Shown: positions 18,836 to 25,679 of the stretch, one piece after another
Numbering within the stretch: position 1 is the stretch's first letter
How the letters are laid out: each line of letters opens with the position of its first letter
NCBI GenBank assembly: GCA_050289485.1
Contig: JBNKFV010000024.1
Coordinates: 62,001-126,000 of the forward strand
DNA: 64,000 nucleotides
DNA from: JBNKFV01 sp050289485
GTDB taxonomy: Bacteria; Pseudomonadota; Gammaproteobacteria; Pseudomonadales; Cellvibrionaceae
Direction of reading: 5' to 3'
The notes under the pieces: generated by a model
What the model was told of the DNA's origin: nothing
Databases searched by the model: none
Seen by the model: the letters and a program-made list of their open reading frames with translations, nothing else
Position numbers and translations under genes: made by a program

Positions 18836-20181
18836 ATATCAAAGCATTACTGAAAGATCCCCTGGGCCACACATTGAAGCAGTGGTACCAAGCCGACAGC
18901 GACGACGAAGACAACGAGCTGCTGGAAATGGCCTCTGCCGTTGAAGTGGCCAAAGAGGCTATTGAACACACCCGCACAGAGATGCAGTTGTGTGTTAAAC
19001 AGCTGGCCAATAACCAGGATGAAGAAATTCAGCCGCTGCTGGAATCGAAATACAATAGCATTCGCGAGCAGCTGCAAACCCTCAAACGCGACCGCAAGCA
19101 ACACTTTAACAACCTGCTGAGCAATTTGCGTACACGCAGCAAGCAAGCCAGTATTCCCCAGCTTTATCAGCCGGAAGCCGACGACCCAAGTGATGACCCC
19201 ACCACACTGACCATTGAGATGGCTACCCGCAGCCATCGTGATGAGTGGAATCAATATGTACAAAAGCACCCCAAAGCCAGCGCTTACCATTATTTTGGCT
19301 GGAAAGAGATCAGTGAAGGCAACCACAAAACCAAAAGTTTTTATTTGATAGCCCGCAATACACGCCAGACGGTGGTGGGCGTACTGCCGCTGGCAGAGCA
19401 ACGGGAAAATGGCTACCTGTACGCAGTGTCTATGCCGGAGTGCCACTTTGGCGGAGCACTGGCCGACGCACCTGACATTGCCAAACGACTCTACTGGAAA
19501 GCCAGCGAGTTAGGTAAAGCCCGTAACTGGCGCTACATTGAATATCGCACCAGTTTTGGCGAATACACATGGCTGGCCACGAAAAGCAAACCCGTGATTG
19601 TGTCGATAGTGCCGGATAACCGCAGCCAGTTGCAGCAACAATTGGCAGAAGAAACGCTCACCAATATTGACCGCTTGAGTATTCACAACCCCACCTTGCA
19701 CTATGGCCAACATGACCTGCTGAATAATTTTTACGCAATCTATACTCATAACAGCCGCGCCGTGGGTGAGAAACCTCTGGCCAAGAAATTCTTTGCTTCA
19801 CTGATCGAGAATCTGCCGAACAGCCTTATTCTGGTGGGTAAAATTCGCAACAACCCAGTGGTAACGGCGTTTTTACTGCAACACGACGACATGCTCGAAG
19901 TACGCTGGCAGTCTAACTCATGGCCTAATTATGCCGCCCCGTTAAACGATTGGCTTTACCGGGAGATTCTGCTGCATGCCATTGAAACCGGCATCAGCTA
20001 TGTAAAATTTGATGACAGCATGACGACAAACAAAGACGCACAAGACGCCTGGTCGACTAAAAGCATCGGTAGCAAATGGCACTACTGGCTGGGCCGTGGT
20101 GTCACGCTCCATAGCCTGGATACGGGTAGAGAGAAAAAGCTTGGGCTTTTCAGTCGCTTAGCCAAAAAAATTACCCGCTAA
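18832..20181 (+). CDS. FemAB-family acyltransferase, XrtA associated, with acidic coiled-coil extension
   Basis: This 449-residue protein has a GNAT/FemAB-like region that begins around residue 120 (EWNQYVQKHPKASAYHYFGWKEISE) and runs through VVGVLPLAEQ and the C-terminal YVKFDDSMTTNKDAQ. This organisation is typical of the exosortase-system FemAB proteins. The first 110 residues are an unusual, very acidic and Gln-rich helical segment (DSDDEDNELLEMASAVEVAKEA, split by a KRDRKQ patch), likely a coiled coil. It overlaps the deacetylase stop by 4 nt and ends the plus-strand operon. Its acceptor substrate is unknown; peptide or aminoacyl transfer to the exopolysaccharide is plausible by family. 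Confidence 0.88.
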   Translation: MNIKALLKDPLGHTLKQWYQADSDDEDNELLEMASAVEVAKEAIEHTRTEMQLCVKQLANNQDEEIQPLLESKYNSIREQLQTLKRDRKQHFNNLLSNLRTRSKQASIPQLYQPEADDPSDDPTTLTIEMATRSHRDEWNQYVQKHPKASAYHYFGWKEISEGNHKTKSFYLIARNTRQTVVGVLPLAEQRENGYLYAVSMPECHFGGALADAPDIAKRLYWKASELGKARNWRYIEYRTSFGEYTWLATKSKPVIVSIVPDNRSQLQQQLAEETLTNIDRLSIHNPTLHYGQHDLLNNFYAIYTHNSRAVGEKPLAKKFFASLIENLPNSLILVGKIRNNPVVTAFLLQHDDMLEVRWQSNSWPNYAAPLNDWLYREILLHAIETGISYVKFDDSMTTNKDAQDAWSTKSIGSKWHYWLGRGVTLHSLDTGREKKLGLFSRLAKKITR

Positions 20182-20258
20182 GCGCTTTCCGGCCCACAGG
20201 GATCCTGTTAAGATAGCGCCCGCTTTGTGCACGACTGTCGATGTACAAAACGGCGCCA

Positions 20259-20376
20259 TGCGATTGGTGACCGGACCTCGCTTAGCGAGGGAGTAGGACC
20301 GGTGCAGCGCACCGGCTGTATGAATACTACCGACATTGAATAGTAATACTGCTTTTTGCACCCGTAGCTCAGCTGG
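20259..20376 (+). repeat. Direct repeat U, copy 1 (tRNA upstream segment plus tRNA stub)
   Basis: This 118-bp segment is repeated at 20431-20548 with one mismatch, at an offset of 172 bp. It contains two short perfect hairpins (CCTCGCTTAGCGAGG and CCGGTGCAGCGCACCGG), a -10-like TAATAC, and the first 19 nt of tRNA-Arg. A few further upstream bases (AAACGGCGC) are also shared after a 3-nt indel. It behaves as the promoter half of a duplicated tRNA cassette. Confidence 0.9.
20358..20376 (+). pseudogene. Truncated tRNA-Arg (5' 19 nt only)
   Basis: The sequence GCACCCGTAGCTCAGCTGG is identical to positions 1-19 of the intact tRNA-Arg at 20530. It then departs into unrelated sequence containing an ACGAAGC-ACC-GCTTCGT hairpin. 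It lacks the anticodon and T arms and cannot give a tRNA. It retains the same upstream sequence as the intact gene, so it may still be transcribed. Confidence 0.85.
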
Positions 20377-20430
20377 GTGCGGCAAGCGTTTACGAAGCAC
20401 CGCTTCGTGCGCAGCCAAACGGCGCTAATC

Positions 20431-20548
20431 TGCGATTGGTGACCGGACCTCGCTTAGCGAGGGAGTAGGACCGGTGCAGCGCACCGGCTGTATGAATACT
20501 ACTGACATTGAATAGTAATACTGCTTTTTGCACCCGTAGCTCAGCTGG
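20431..20548 (+). repeat. Direct repeat U, copy 2
   Basis: This is the second copy of the 118-bp segment, directly feeding the intact tRNA-Arg. It differs from copy 1 by a single C/T change about 18 bp before the -10-like sequence. The 54 bp between the copies holds the end of the tRNA stub region and a 7-bp hairpin. Confidence 0.9.
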
Positions 20549-20606
20549 ATAGAGTAGGTGGCTTCGAACCACTTGGTCGGGGGTTCGAATCCCTCCGGGT
20601 GTGCCA
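20530..20606 (+). tRNA. tRNA-Arg (anticodon UCG)
   Basis: This 77-nt sequence folds into a complete cloverleaf. The acceptor stem is GCACCCG/CGGGTGT (with a G-U first pair), the D stem GCTC/GAGT, and the anticodon stem GGTGG/CCACT with loop CTTCGAA, giving anticodon TCG. The T stem is GGGGG/CCCTC with loop TTCGAAT, followed by discriminator G and encoded CCA. It decodes CGA arginine codons. It is flanked on both sides by direct repeats of its own neighbourhood. A terminator hairpin begins inside its 3' end. Confidence 0.97.
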
Positions 20607-20648
20607 TATAAAAAAACCTCGCCTTGTGCGGGGTTTTTTTATATGGCA
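20602..20648 (+). terminator. tRNA-Arg terminator with long inverted repeat
   Basis: This is a perfect 17-bp inverted repeat (TGCCATATAAAAAAACC and its complement) around a further GC stem (TCGC/GCGG with a wobble pair). It starts within the TGCCA end of the tRNA and ends with seven Ts and ATATGGCA. The symmetry makes it a bidirectional terminator candidate. Confidence 0.85.
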
Positions 20649-20710
20649 AATCTGGAATTGCGGTGAGAACCCCTGTTCGACTCAATGCACTGCATTGAGG
20701 ACAAGCCGCC
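20625..20710 (+). repeat. Direct repeat D, copy 1 (tRNA downstream segment)
   Basis: This 86-bp segment is repeated at 20802-20887 with two mismatches, at an offset of 177 bp. It covers the 3' half of the tRNA terminator, a segment GAACCCCTGTTCGACTC, and a perfect CTCAATGCA-C-TGCATTGAG hairpin. It represents the trailing half of the duplicated tRNA cassette. Confidence 0.9.
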
Positions 20711-20801
20711 ATGCGGCGCAGCCCGCAGGGGAATAACAGCCCCTAGGCTGGTATTCTCAATCCCTTGTTTATCCCACCTACCCTAACCAAACAACCACAC
20801 C

Positions 20802-20887
20802 TGTGCGGGGGTTTTTTATATGGCAAATCCGGAATTGCGGTGAGAACCCCTGTTCGACTCAATGCACTGCATTGAGGACAAGCCGCC
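20802..20887 (+). repeat. Direct repeat D, copy 2
   Basis: This second copy of the 86-bp downstream segment ends 8 bp before the stop codon of the convergent glycine-zipper lipoprotein gene. No tRNA body precedes it; the 91 bp between the copies (20711-20801) has no recognisable feature. The 3' half of the terminator is retained, with one more G and one less T than copy 1. Confidence 0.88.
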
Positions 20888-20895
20888 GTAAGGGC

Positions 20896-21375
20896 TTAAC
20901 GCACACGCAGATCATTGCCAATCACCTCTACATCGGAGCCGACACTGATCAAATCAACGCTGGCGACACTCAGGGTACGCAGTTCACCGGTATCCATTTG
21001 TACGTCAACGTCGTAGTAAGTCTGGCCTTTGGATTTTTTCTCGATCTGATCACCCGCAACCGCGCCACCAACAGCACCCACCACAGTAGCCAATTTCTTA
21101 CCGCTACCATCGCCCACCTGATTGCCCAGCAAACCACCCACTACTGCACCTAGCGCTGCGCCGGCCCCGGAACCCTTGCCATCCACTTTTTGAGTTTCAA
21201 TCGCAACGACGGTACCGCAGGTGTCGCAAATGGGGTCTGCAGCAGGCTCACTGACAGGCGTTTGGGAAGATGCCACTGGCTCATGGGCATTCGCACTGGT
21301 TGTCGCCTCGTCTTTACAACCACCTAATACGCCCACCATGGCTGCTAATGCTATTACACTGATTACGGGTTTCAT
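20896..21375 (-). CDS. Glycine-zipper 2TM lipoprotein (SlyB/PcP-like)
   Basis: This lipoprotein of about 159 residues is probably in the outer membrane. The signal peptide MKPVISVIALAAMVGVLGGC ends at the lipidated Cys (about residue 20). After a Ser/Ala/Pro-rich linker and CDTCGTV, a glycine-zipper region (GKGSGAGAALGAVVGGLLGNQVGDG, then VVGAVGGAVAGDQIEK) forms the hallmark double membrane-associated helix, followed by a small beta domain with YYDVDVQMDTGE. I use the ATG at 21375, preceded by AAGGAG; an upstream in-frame start adds 12 non-signal residues. Relatives affect envelope integrity, but the precise role is unknown. Confidence 0.9.
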   Translation of the reverse strand: MKPVISVIALAAMVGVLGGCKDEATTSANAHEPVASSQTPVSEPAADPICDTCGTVVAIETQKVDGKGSGAGAALGAVVGGLLGNQVGDGSGKKLATVVGAVGGAVAGDQIEKKSKGQTYYDVDVQMDTGELRTLSVASVDLISVGSDVEVIGNDLRVR

Positions 21376-21414
21376 GTTGCTTCTCCTTGGATTGTTCTTT
21401 TCGTCAATCACCTT

Positions 21415-22380
21415 TTACGGTGCCGGATTTTGAATACGACTTAACGTTTCTCGATAGTTATCCACATAGCGGCCACCCTGCTCCACGGCCAGGCGGGCGT
21501 GCATGAGCGCCTGCGGCCGTTGCCCTAAATCCAGCAGTACTAATGCAAGATTATTATGAGCTGGGGCATAAGCCGGATACTGGGTTAACAATTGTGTGTA
21601 AGCTGCCTGCGCGTTGTGCAAGTCGCCAGCCTCGTAATAAAAATTGGCCAGCGCCATCCCCAGTGATGTACTTGCCGGCCAGCGCTGCGCACCAGCCTGT
21701 AGCGCTTTTTCCAATTCGTTGGCCTTAGCCACTGGAGCAAAATCGTTAAGCGCCAAAAAGTACTGCTGTTCATCAACTAATGCCGGCAAATCACCGGGTT
21801 TTAACAGCACAACGCCCCAGTAATCACTGCGGCGCCAAGTATTCTCAAACACATCGGCGCCGGTAATGCGACGCTCTATTTTACCAGAGCGCAGTACAAA
21901 CGCGTGCTCGCCAGGGTTGTAACCTACCACCACGGCGTAATGCCAGCGGGGGTACCAGCTTAGCCCGAGATTCTGTAGCACTAGCACCGGCTGTTGTGCA
22001 TAAAGGGCTTCCACGATCTGCTCCAACGATGGCGCTATCACATAGGGTATGCGCTGGTGGCGGCGCGCGGCGGCCAGCATTTCAACTTGAAAGCTACCCT
22101 GTCGATCGCGCACATACACTTGCTCGGTAAGCGCTTCCGGCGCAACCTCGACACCACTCTCTGCCAGCACGGTGGCCAGCGCTGCCGGGCCACATTGGTA
22201 TTCGTCTTGGGGAAAAAATGCCACCTGGCTCAACTCTTCACCCGCGAGGTTACGTGATGCCAGTTGATCTGACTGCGGGGTTGAGACACAACCACCCAAT
22301 AACAACAACACGATGAAAAAAAAAGGCGCGCGGAGGACCCGCGCGCTAACCTCATAGAGGGGGAGTTGATAGGAAATCAT
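21415..22380 (-). CDS. PA2778-like C39-family cysteine peptidase lipoprotein with TPRs
   Basis: This 321-residue secreted lipoprotein has signal LRAPFFFIVLLLLGGC. A papain-like C39 domain has the nucleophile in YQCGPAALATVL (about residue 63) and the His in WHYAVVVGYN (about 147). A C-terminal TPR array (ALANFYYEAGDLHNAQAAYTQLLTQYP and YAPAHNNLALVLLDLGQ) occupies about 220-310. Unlike bacteriocin exporters of the C39 group it has no ABC transporter domain. Its start overlaps the stop of the small PA2779-like gene as ATGA, so the two are translated together and probably act together. Substrate unknown; the family is uncharacterised. Confidence 0.88.
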   Translation of the reverse strand: MISYQLPLYEVSARVLRAPFFFIVLLLLGGCVSTPQSDQLASRNLAGEELSQVAFFPQDEYQCGPAALATVLAESGVEVAPEALTEQVYVRDRQGSFQVEMLAAARRHQRIPYVIAPSLEQIVEALYAQQPVLVLQNLGLSWYPRWHYAVVVGYNPGEHAFVLRSGKIERRITGADVFENTWRRSDYWGVVLLKPGDLPALVDEQQYFLALNDFAPVAKANELEKALQAGAQRWPASTSLGMALANFYYEAGDLHNAQAAYTQLLTQYPAYAPAHNNLALVLLDLGQRPQALMHARLAVEQGGRYVDNYRETLSRIQNPAP

Positions 22381-22760
22381 ATGCGCGGGAATATGTCGGT
22401 CACGCCTGCCAAATCGAGAAAAACCAAGATGACCAATACCAAGGCAAGGGTACCGACCGCACCCGCCCCGGCTGGCAACGTATCCATTTGTTCGTGAAGT
22501 TGCGCCACTTCGGCGTCACTCAAGGCCGCTACACGGTCTTTCGCATTCACGGGGTCTACACCCATTACCGCGAGTTGTTTGGCCACGTCTTCGCGAGCCA
22601 ATATTGTGTTTAATTCGGAACGTTTCACATCGATACTGATTTCATGGGCAATGTCTTGTGTACTGACCACACTGGCCTGTGTTTGTGCCTGCATACCAGC
22701 CGTGGTGAAACAGCCAACGAGTGTGTAGGTTAATAACTGCTTGGTGTACTTGCCTTTCAC
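22377..22760 (-). CDS. PA2779-like small membrane protein
   Basis: This 127-residue protein has a signal peptide or first helix (LLTYTLVGCFTTAGMQAQTQA) and a central soluble helical region with the segment LAREDVAKQLAVMGVDPVNAKDRVAALSDAEVAQL. A C-terminal membrane helix (AVGTLALVLVILVFLDLAGVTDIF) follows. Start is GTG at 22760 with GAGGG 8 nt upstream. It always appears with the C39-like lipoprotein in Pseudomonas-type genomes (from memory of the PA2778/PA2779 pair) and here overlaps it by 4 nt. Function unknown; it may be a partner or substrate of the peptidase (inference). Confidence 0.85.
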   Translation of the reverse strand: MKGKYTKQLLTYTLVGCFTTAGMQAQTQASVVSTQDIAHEISIDVKRSELNTILAREDVAKQLAVMGVDPVNAKDRVAALSDAEVAQLHEQMDTLPAGAGAVGTLALVLVILVFLDLAGVTDIFPRI

Positions 22761-22868
22761 GATTGAGCCCTCTTTTCTGTGTTAGTTGCTTCCTACGCTA
22801 TGCATCCCTGCGTCATCCAGATCCTTCTTTGCTGTCGCCAGCCGTCGGCAGCGCTTTCCCTTACTACC

Positions 22869-23501
22869 CTAGGAATCCTGTGGTGCGACAACATCCAGAT
22901 TGTTTCTCACCTCTACCACGCCGCGGGTATTTTTGGCCAATCGCCATGCCAAATCCCTGGCTGCGCTACTCTCTACCTCGCCCGTTAAGGTCACATGGCC
23001 ATTGGAGGTATCTACATTGATTGCCAACCCGGCTATGTGTGGGCTTTTCAGCAATTTCCCTTTGATGGTTGTCGTTGTCGTGATGTCCTGAATCCGTTGT
23101 GACAGAGTGCTGTCCTTGTCTTCCGTTTCCGTGTCAGCCTTGGCTGTGACACCCTCCTCTGATTTAACGACAATGCGGTTCTCCACCGACTTGATGCCAT
23201 CGATGCTTTCGGCAATTGCCTCTGCCAAGTCCCTGTCGATGGCCTCCTTTACCGTTCCAGTAAGAATTAATGTCTCACCGCTAATTTCAGCATCCAGTGC
23301 AAAGTTGTTGAGATGAGGATTGAGCAGGAAAATGGTTTCCAACTTGCCTTCCCGCCAGCCGTCGCGAAAGGCGCTAGCTGTTGCATCGTTTTCGGCCAGG
23401 GCCATGCTGCTGGCTGCCGTCAGACTGACAGCACATAAAATGGCTGATAGCTTTTTGCCTAACGATGTATCGGTATCCGCTATTTTGGTCAATGTGTCCA
23501 T
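22869..23501 (-). CDS. Periplasmic protein with two BON domains
   Basis: This 210-residue OsmY-like protein has an N-terminal signal peptide ending near SSMALA (residue 36), with the mature part beginning ENDATAS. Two BON domains follow: FALDAEISGETLILTGTVKEAIDRDLAEAIAESIDGIKSVENRI (about 67-110) and GLAINVDTSNGHVTLTGEVESSAARDLAWRLAKNTRGVVEVRNNL (about 160-204), separated by an acidic linker. BON domains are thought to bind lipid or envelope surfaces. The gene lies directly downstream of glrR and has a sigma-54 type promoter and two GlrR-type sites upstream, so it is predicted to belong to the GlrKR envelope-stress response. Ribosome binding site AGGAG at 7 nt. Confidence 0.92.
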   Translation of the reverse strand: MDTLTKIADTDTSLGKKLSAILCAVSLTAASSMALAENDATASAFRDGWREGKLETIFLLNPHLNNFALDAEISGETLILTGTVKEAIDRDLAEAIAESIDGIKSVENRIVVKSEEGVTAKADTETEDKDSTLSQRIQDITTTTTIKGKLLKSPHIAGLAINVDTSNGHVTLTGEVESSAARDLAWRLAKNTRGVVEVRNNLDVVAPQDS

Positions 23502-23540
23502 TTAGCATCTCCTGCGTTGCTCAACGTCCGCAGGATATAT

Positions 23541-23557
23541 AACAACAAGTGTGCCAA
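23541..23557 (-). promoter_or_regulatory. Sigma-54 (-24/-12) promoter of the BON-domain gene
   Basis: On the minus strand the sequence TTGGCACACTTGTTGTT fits the sigma-54 pattern TGGCAC-N5-TTG with correct spacing. The only departure is T instead of C at the -12 GC position. Transcription would start near 23531, giving a leader of about 30 nt with AGGAG before the ATG at 23501. The GlrR-type sites upstream support the call. Confidence 0.8.
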
Positions 23558-23642
23558 TTTTTAAAAAGTTCTTTAAAAACAAATAGATAGATTTTTTGGA
23601 ACCCTAAAATACGCGTTTTGGGAGGATGGCAGGCCCTTAATG

Positions 23643-23660
23643 TGTCGCCGGAAAGAGACA
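23643..23660. promoter_or_regulatory. GlrR-type upstream activator site, proximal
   Basis: An exact TGTC-N10-GACA dyad, the recognition pattern known for E. coli GlrR (QseF) at glmY and rpoE. Its centre lies about 120 bp upstream of the predicted BON-gene transcription start, a typical distance for a sigma-54 activator. Confidence 0.8.
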
Positions 23661-23707
23661 CCTATAAAGGCAAAGAAAGAAAATTCAATAAAATCAATTG
23701 GTTAGAG

Positions 23708-23725
23708 TGTCTGCAATTGCAGACA
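23708..23725. promoter_or_regulatory. GlrR-type upstream activator site, distal
   Basis: A second exact TGTC-N10-GACA site, with a fully symmetrical inner part (TGTCTGCAATTGCAGACA). Its centre is 65 bp from that of the proximal site, close to six helical turns, so both would face the same side. It ends 7 bp from the stop codon of glrR itself. Confidence 0.82.
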
Positions 23726-23732
23726 TGTCGCC

Positions 23733-25115
23733 TTAAGCCTTGTCCTCCGTGGCACTGGGCCTAAACAGCTCGGGGTCAAGCTCGTGGCGGCTGAACAACT
23801 TATACAGCTCGGTGCGGTTGCGATCGGCCAGCTTGGCCGCCTTGCTCACGTTGCCCTCAGTAAGCTGTAACAACTTGATCAGGTAATCGCGATCAAACCG
23901 GTCGCGAGCTTCTGCCAGCGACAACCATTCGCTGGAGTCACCTTTCAGCGCCTTCTGCACCACGGCCTCGGGGATCAGCTGACTGGTTGATAGCACTGCC
24001 GACTGTTCTACCACATTCTGTAACTGGCGGATATTGCCAGGCCAGGTAGCCTTAACCAGCAACGCCAGCGCATCAGGCGCAAACTTGCGCGGGCTTTCGC
24101 CCATGCGATCAGCAATGTGGGCGAGAAAGTGATTCACCAGCAGCGGAATATCTTCGCGGCGTTCGCGCAAGGGGGGTAATTCCAAGGTGACAACATTGAG
24201 CCGGTAATACAGGTCTTCACGAAACTCGTTTTGCTCCATGGCCTGAGCGAGATCTTTGTGCGTGGCCGAAATCACCCGCACATCCACAGTGTAGGCAGTA
24301 TCGGCCCCCACCGGACGAATTTCGTTTTCTTGTAAAGTGCGCAACAGTTTGCTTTGAAAGTGAAACGGCATATCGCCAATTTCATCGAGAAAAATGGTTC
24401 CACCCTGCGCCTCCAGAAACAGGCCTTTGCGCCGTCCGGTAGCACCAGTAAAAGCCCCTTTTTCGTGGCCAAACAATTCTGATTCAAGCAACTGCTCAGG
24501 TATCGCACTGCAATTAAGCGCAATAAACGGCCCATCACGACGGGGGCTCGCGTTGTGTACAGCGCGAGCAAGCAACTCCTTGCCGGTGCCGCTTTCACCC
24601 TGCACCAGAATACGCACATCCGACGCAGCCACCCGGCGCGCCTGGTCTAACAGCGCTTCCATGGCGGCACTACGGCTGACAATATGGCTTCGCCAGGCTC
24701 CGGCATCTTCGCTAGCCGCACCCTTGTCGCCTGCAAATACTGGCTGCAAGCCCCGCTTTATGTAGTCCAGCAATTGTTCGCTATCGAGAGGCTTGGTGAG
24801 ATAACCAAACACGCCCTCTTGCGTGGCCTTTACCGCATCGGGAATACTGCCGTGAGCCGTCATAATAATCACCGGCAGCGATGGGTTTTTTTCGGCAATC
24901 AAGCGGAATAACTCCATCCCCTGCATGCCGCCCATACGCAGATCAGTAAGTACTAACTGCGGATTAAACTCAGGCATGATATTCAGTGCCGCTTCACCGC
25001 TAGCAGCAGTCTTCACCAGATAACCCGCGGCCTTCAGCCGCATAGACAACAATTTACACAGGTCGGCATCATCGTCGACGACCAATAGACGATAACGGTT
25101 GGAGGTATCACTCAT
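23733..25115 (-). CDS. glrR: Sigma-54-dependent response regulator GlrR (QseF)
   Basis: This 460-residue enhancer-binding protein has a receiver domain (residues 1-120, phospho-acceptor Asp58 in VLTDLRM, Thr in MTAHGS, Lys in LTKPLD). The AAA+ domain has GESGTGKE (Walker A), the sigma-54 contact GAFTGATGR, GGTIFLDEIGD (Walker B) and the arginine-finger region. A Fis-like DNA-binding helix-turn-helix (GNVSKAAKLADRNRTELYKLFSRH) ends the protein. It overlaps the qseG stop as ATGA. In enterobacteria it activates glmY and rpoE with sigma-54; here two of its sites lie just downstream, in front of the BON gene. Confidence 0.95.
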   Translation of the reverse strand: MSDTSNRYRLLVVDDDADLCKLLSMRLKAAGYLVKTAASGEAALNIMPEFNPQLVLTDLRMGGMQGMELFRLIAEKNPSLPVIIMTAHGSIPDAVKATQEGVFGYLTKPLDSEQLLDYIKRGLQPVFAGDKGAASEDAGAWRSHIVSRSAAMEALLDQARRVAASDVRILVQGESGTGKELLARAVHNASPRRDGPFIALNCSAIPEQLLESELFGHEKGAFTGATGRRKGLFLEAQGGTIFLDEIGDMPFHFQSKLLRTLQENEIRPVGADTAYTVDVRVISATHKDLAQAMEQNEFREDLYYRLNVVTLELPPLRERREDIPLLVNHFLAHIADRMGESPRKFAPDALALLVKATWPGNIRQLQNVVEQSAVLSTSQLIPEAVVQKALKGDSSEWLSLAEARDRFDRDYLIKLLQLTEGNVSKAAKLADRNRTELYKLFSRHELDPELFRPSATEDKA

Positions 25116-25672
25116 GGCTTGGGCGGCTCCTGACGCTTGATCAGGCCTTTTTCGATGGACTTTAAGTCGTTGATCTGTTGCTGCTGTATTTCCAGCTTGC
25201 GTTGCTGCTCGGCAATCTGCTGCGCAGACGTGGCCAACGCCTGTTGGCGAAACTCGAGGTTGGCCAATTGCAGACGGATAAAGCGCTTGATACCGGGCTG
25301 ATACATCGGCGCCCGAGTTAAGGCGTTCTGTAGATAGGTTCTGGCTTTCGTATCGTTCTGAAATCCCGTACCCGGCACGCTCAGCAACAACGCCAGATTA
25401 ACACTGTCGAGCACCTCGCCGGATGCATCAAAGCGCGCTTGTGCTTGCTGATAAGTCGTGCGCAGGCTGGTCGGCGGTTGTTTTGCCAGCCACTCGGTAT
25501 AGGCCAGCAGAGTATCCAGTTGGGCATTGTCAGGCAGCGCCGGCTGGATAGTATCAACTACAGTGTCTGCTCCAGCCAAATCAGATATAGCCTGGCAGCC
25601 ACACAGACCTGCCAATACCAATAGCAGCGACAATTTCATCAGCCGATTCAAGCCAGCATGCATCATGCTCAT
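25112..25672 (-). CDS. qseG: QseG-like lipoprotein of the GlrKR system
   Basis: This 186-residue predicted outer-membrane lipoprotein has a signal ending LLLVLAGLCGC (Cys about residue 26) and a mature part of mostly helical character. The C-terminal third forms a Gln-rich coiled coil (LEFRQQALATSAQQIAEQQRKLEIQ). Its position between the kinase and regulator genes, 7 bp after glrK and overlapping glrR, matches the glrK-qseG-glrR order of enterobacteria. There QseG binds and stimulates the kinase. Sequence similarity within this family is low, so position carries much of the assignment. Confidence 0.82.
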   Translation of the reverse strand: MSMMHAGLNRLMKLSLLLVLAGLCGCQAISDLAGADTVVDTIQPALPDNAQLDTLLAYTEWLAKQPPTSLRTTYQQAQARFDASGEVLDSVNLALLLSVPGTGFQNDTKARTYLQNALTRAPMYQPGIKRFIRLQLANLEFRQQALATSAQQIAEQQRKLEIQQQQINDLKSIEKGLIKRQEPPKP

Positions 25673-25679
25673 AGTGTTG

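Noticed and set aside
20259..20548. CRISPR-like repeat array
   Set aside because: Only two copies, 118 bp each, containing tRNA sequence, with a single 54-bp spacer; not a CRISPR.
20390..20712. Minus-strand reading frames across the tRNA-Arg, including one reading MAHPEGFEPPTKWFEATYS
   Set aside because: This is the antisense of the tRNA and its terminator, a well-known spurious protein call; the repeat copies explain the similar second frame at 20158-20418.
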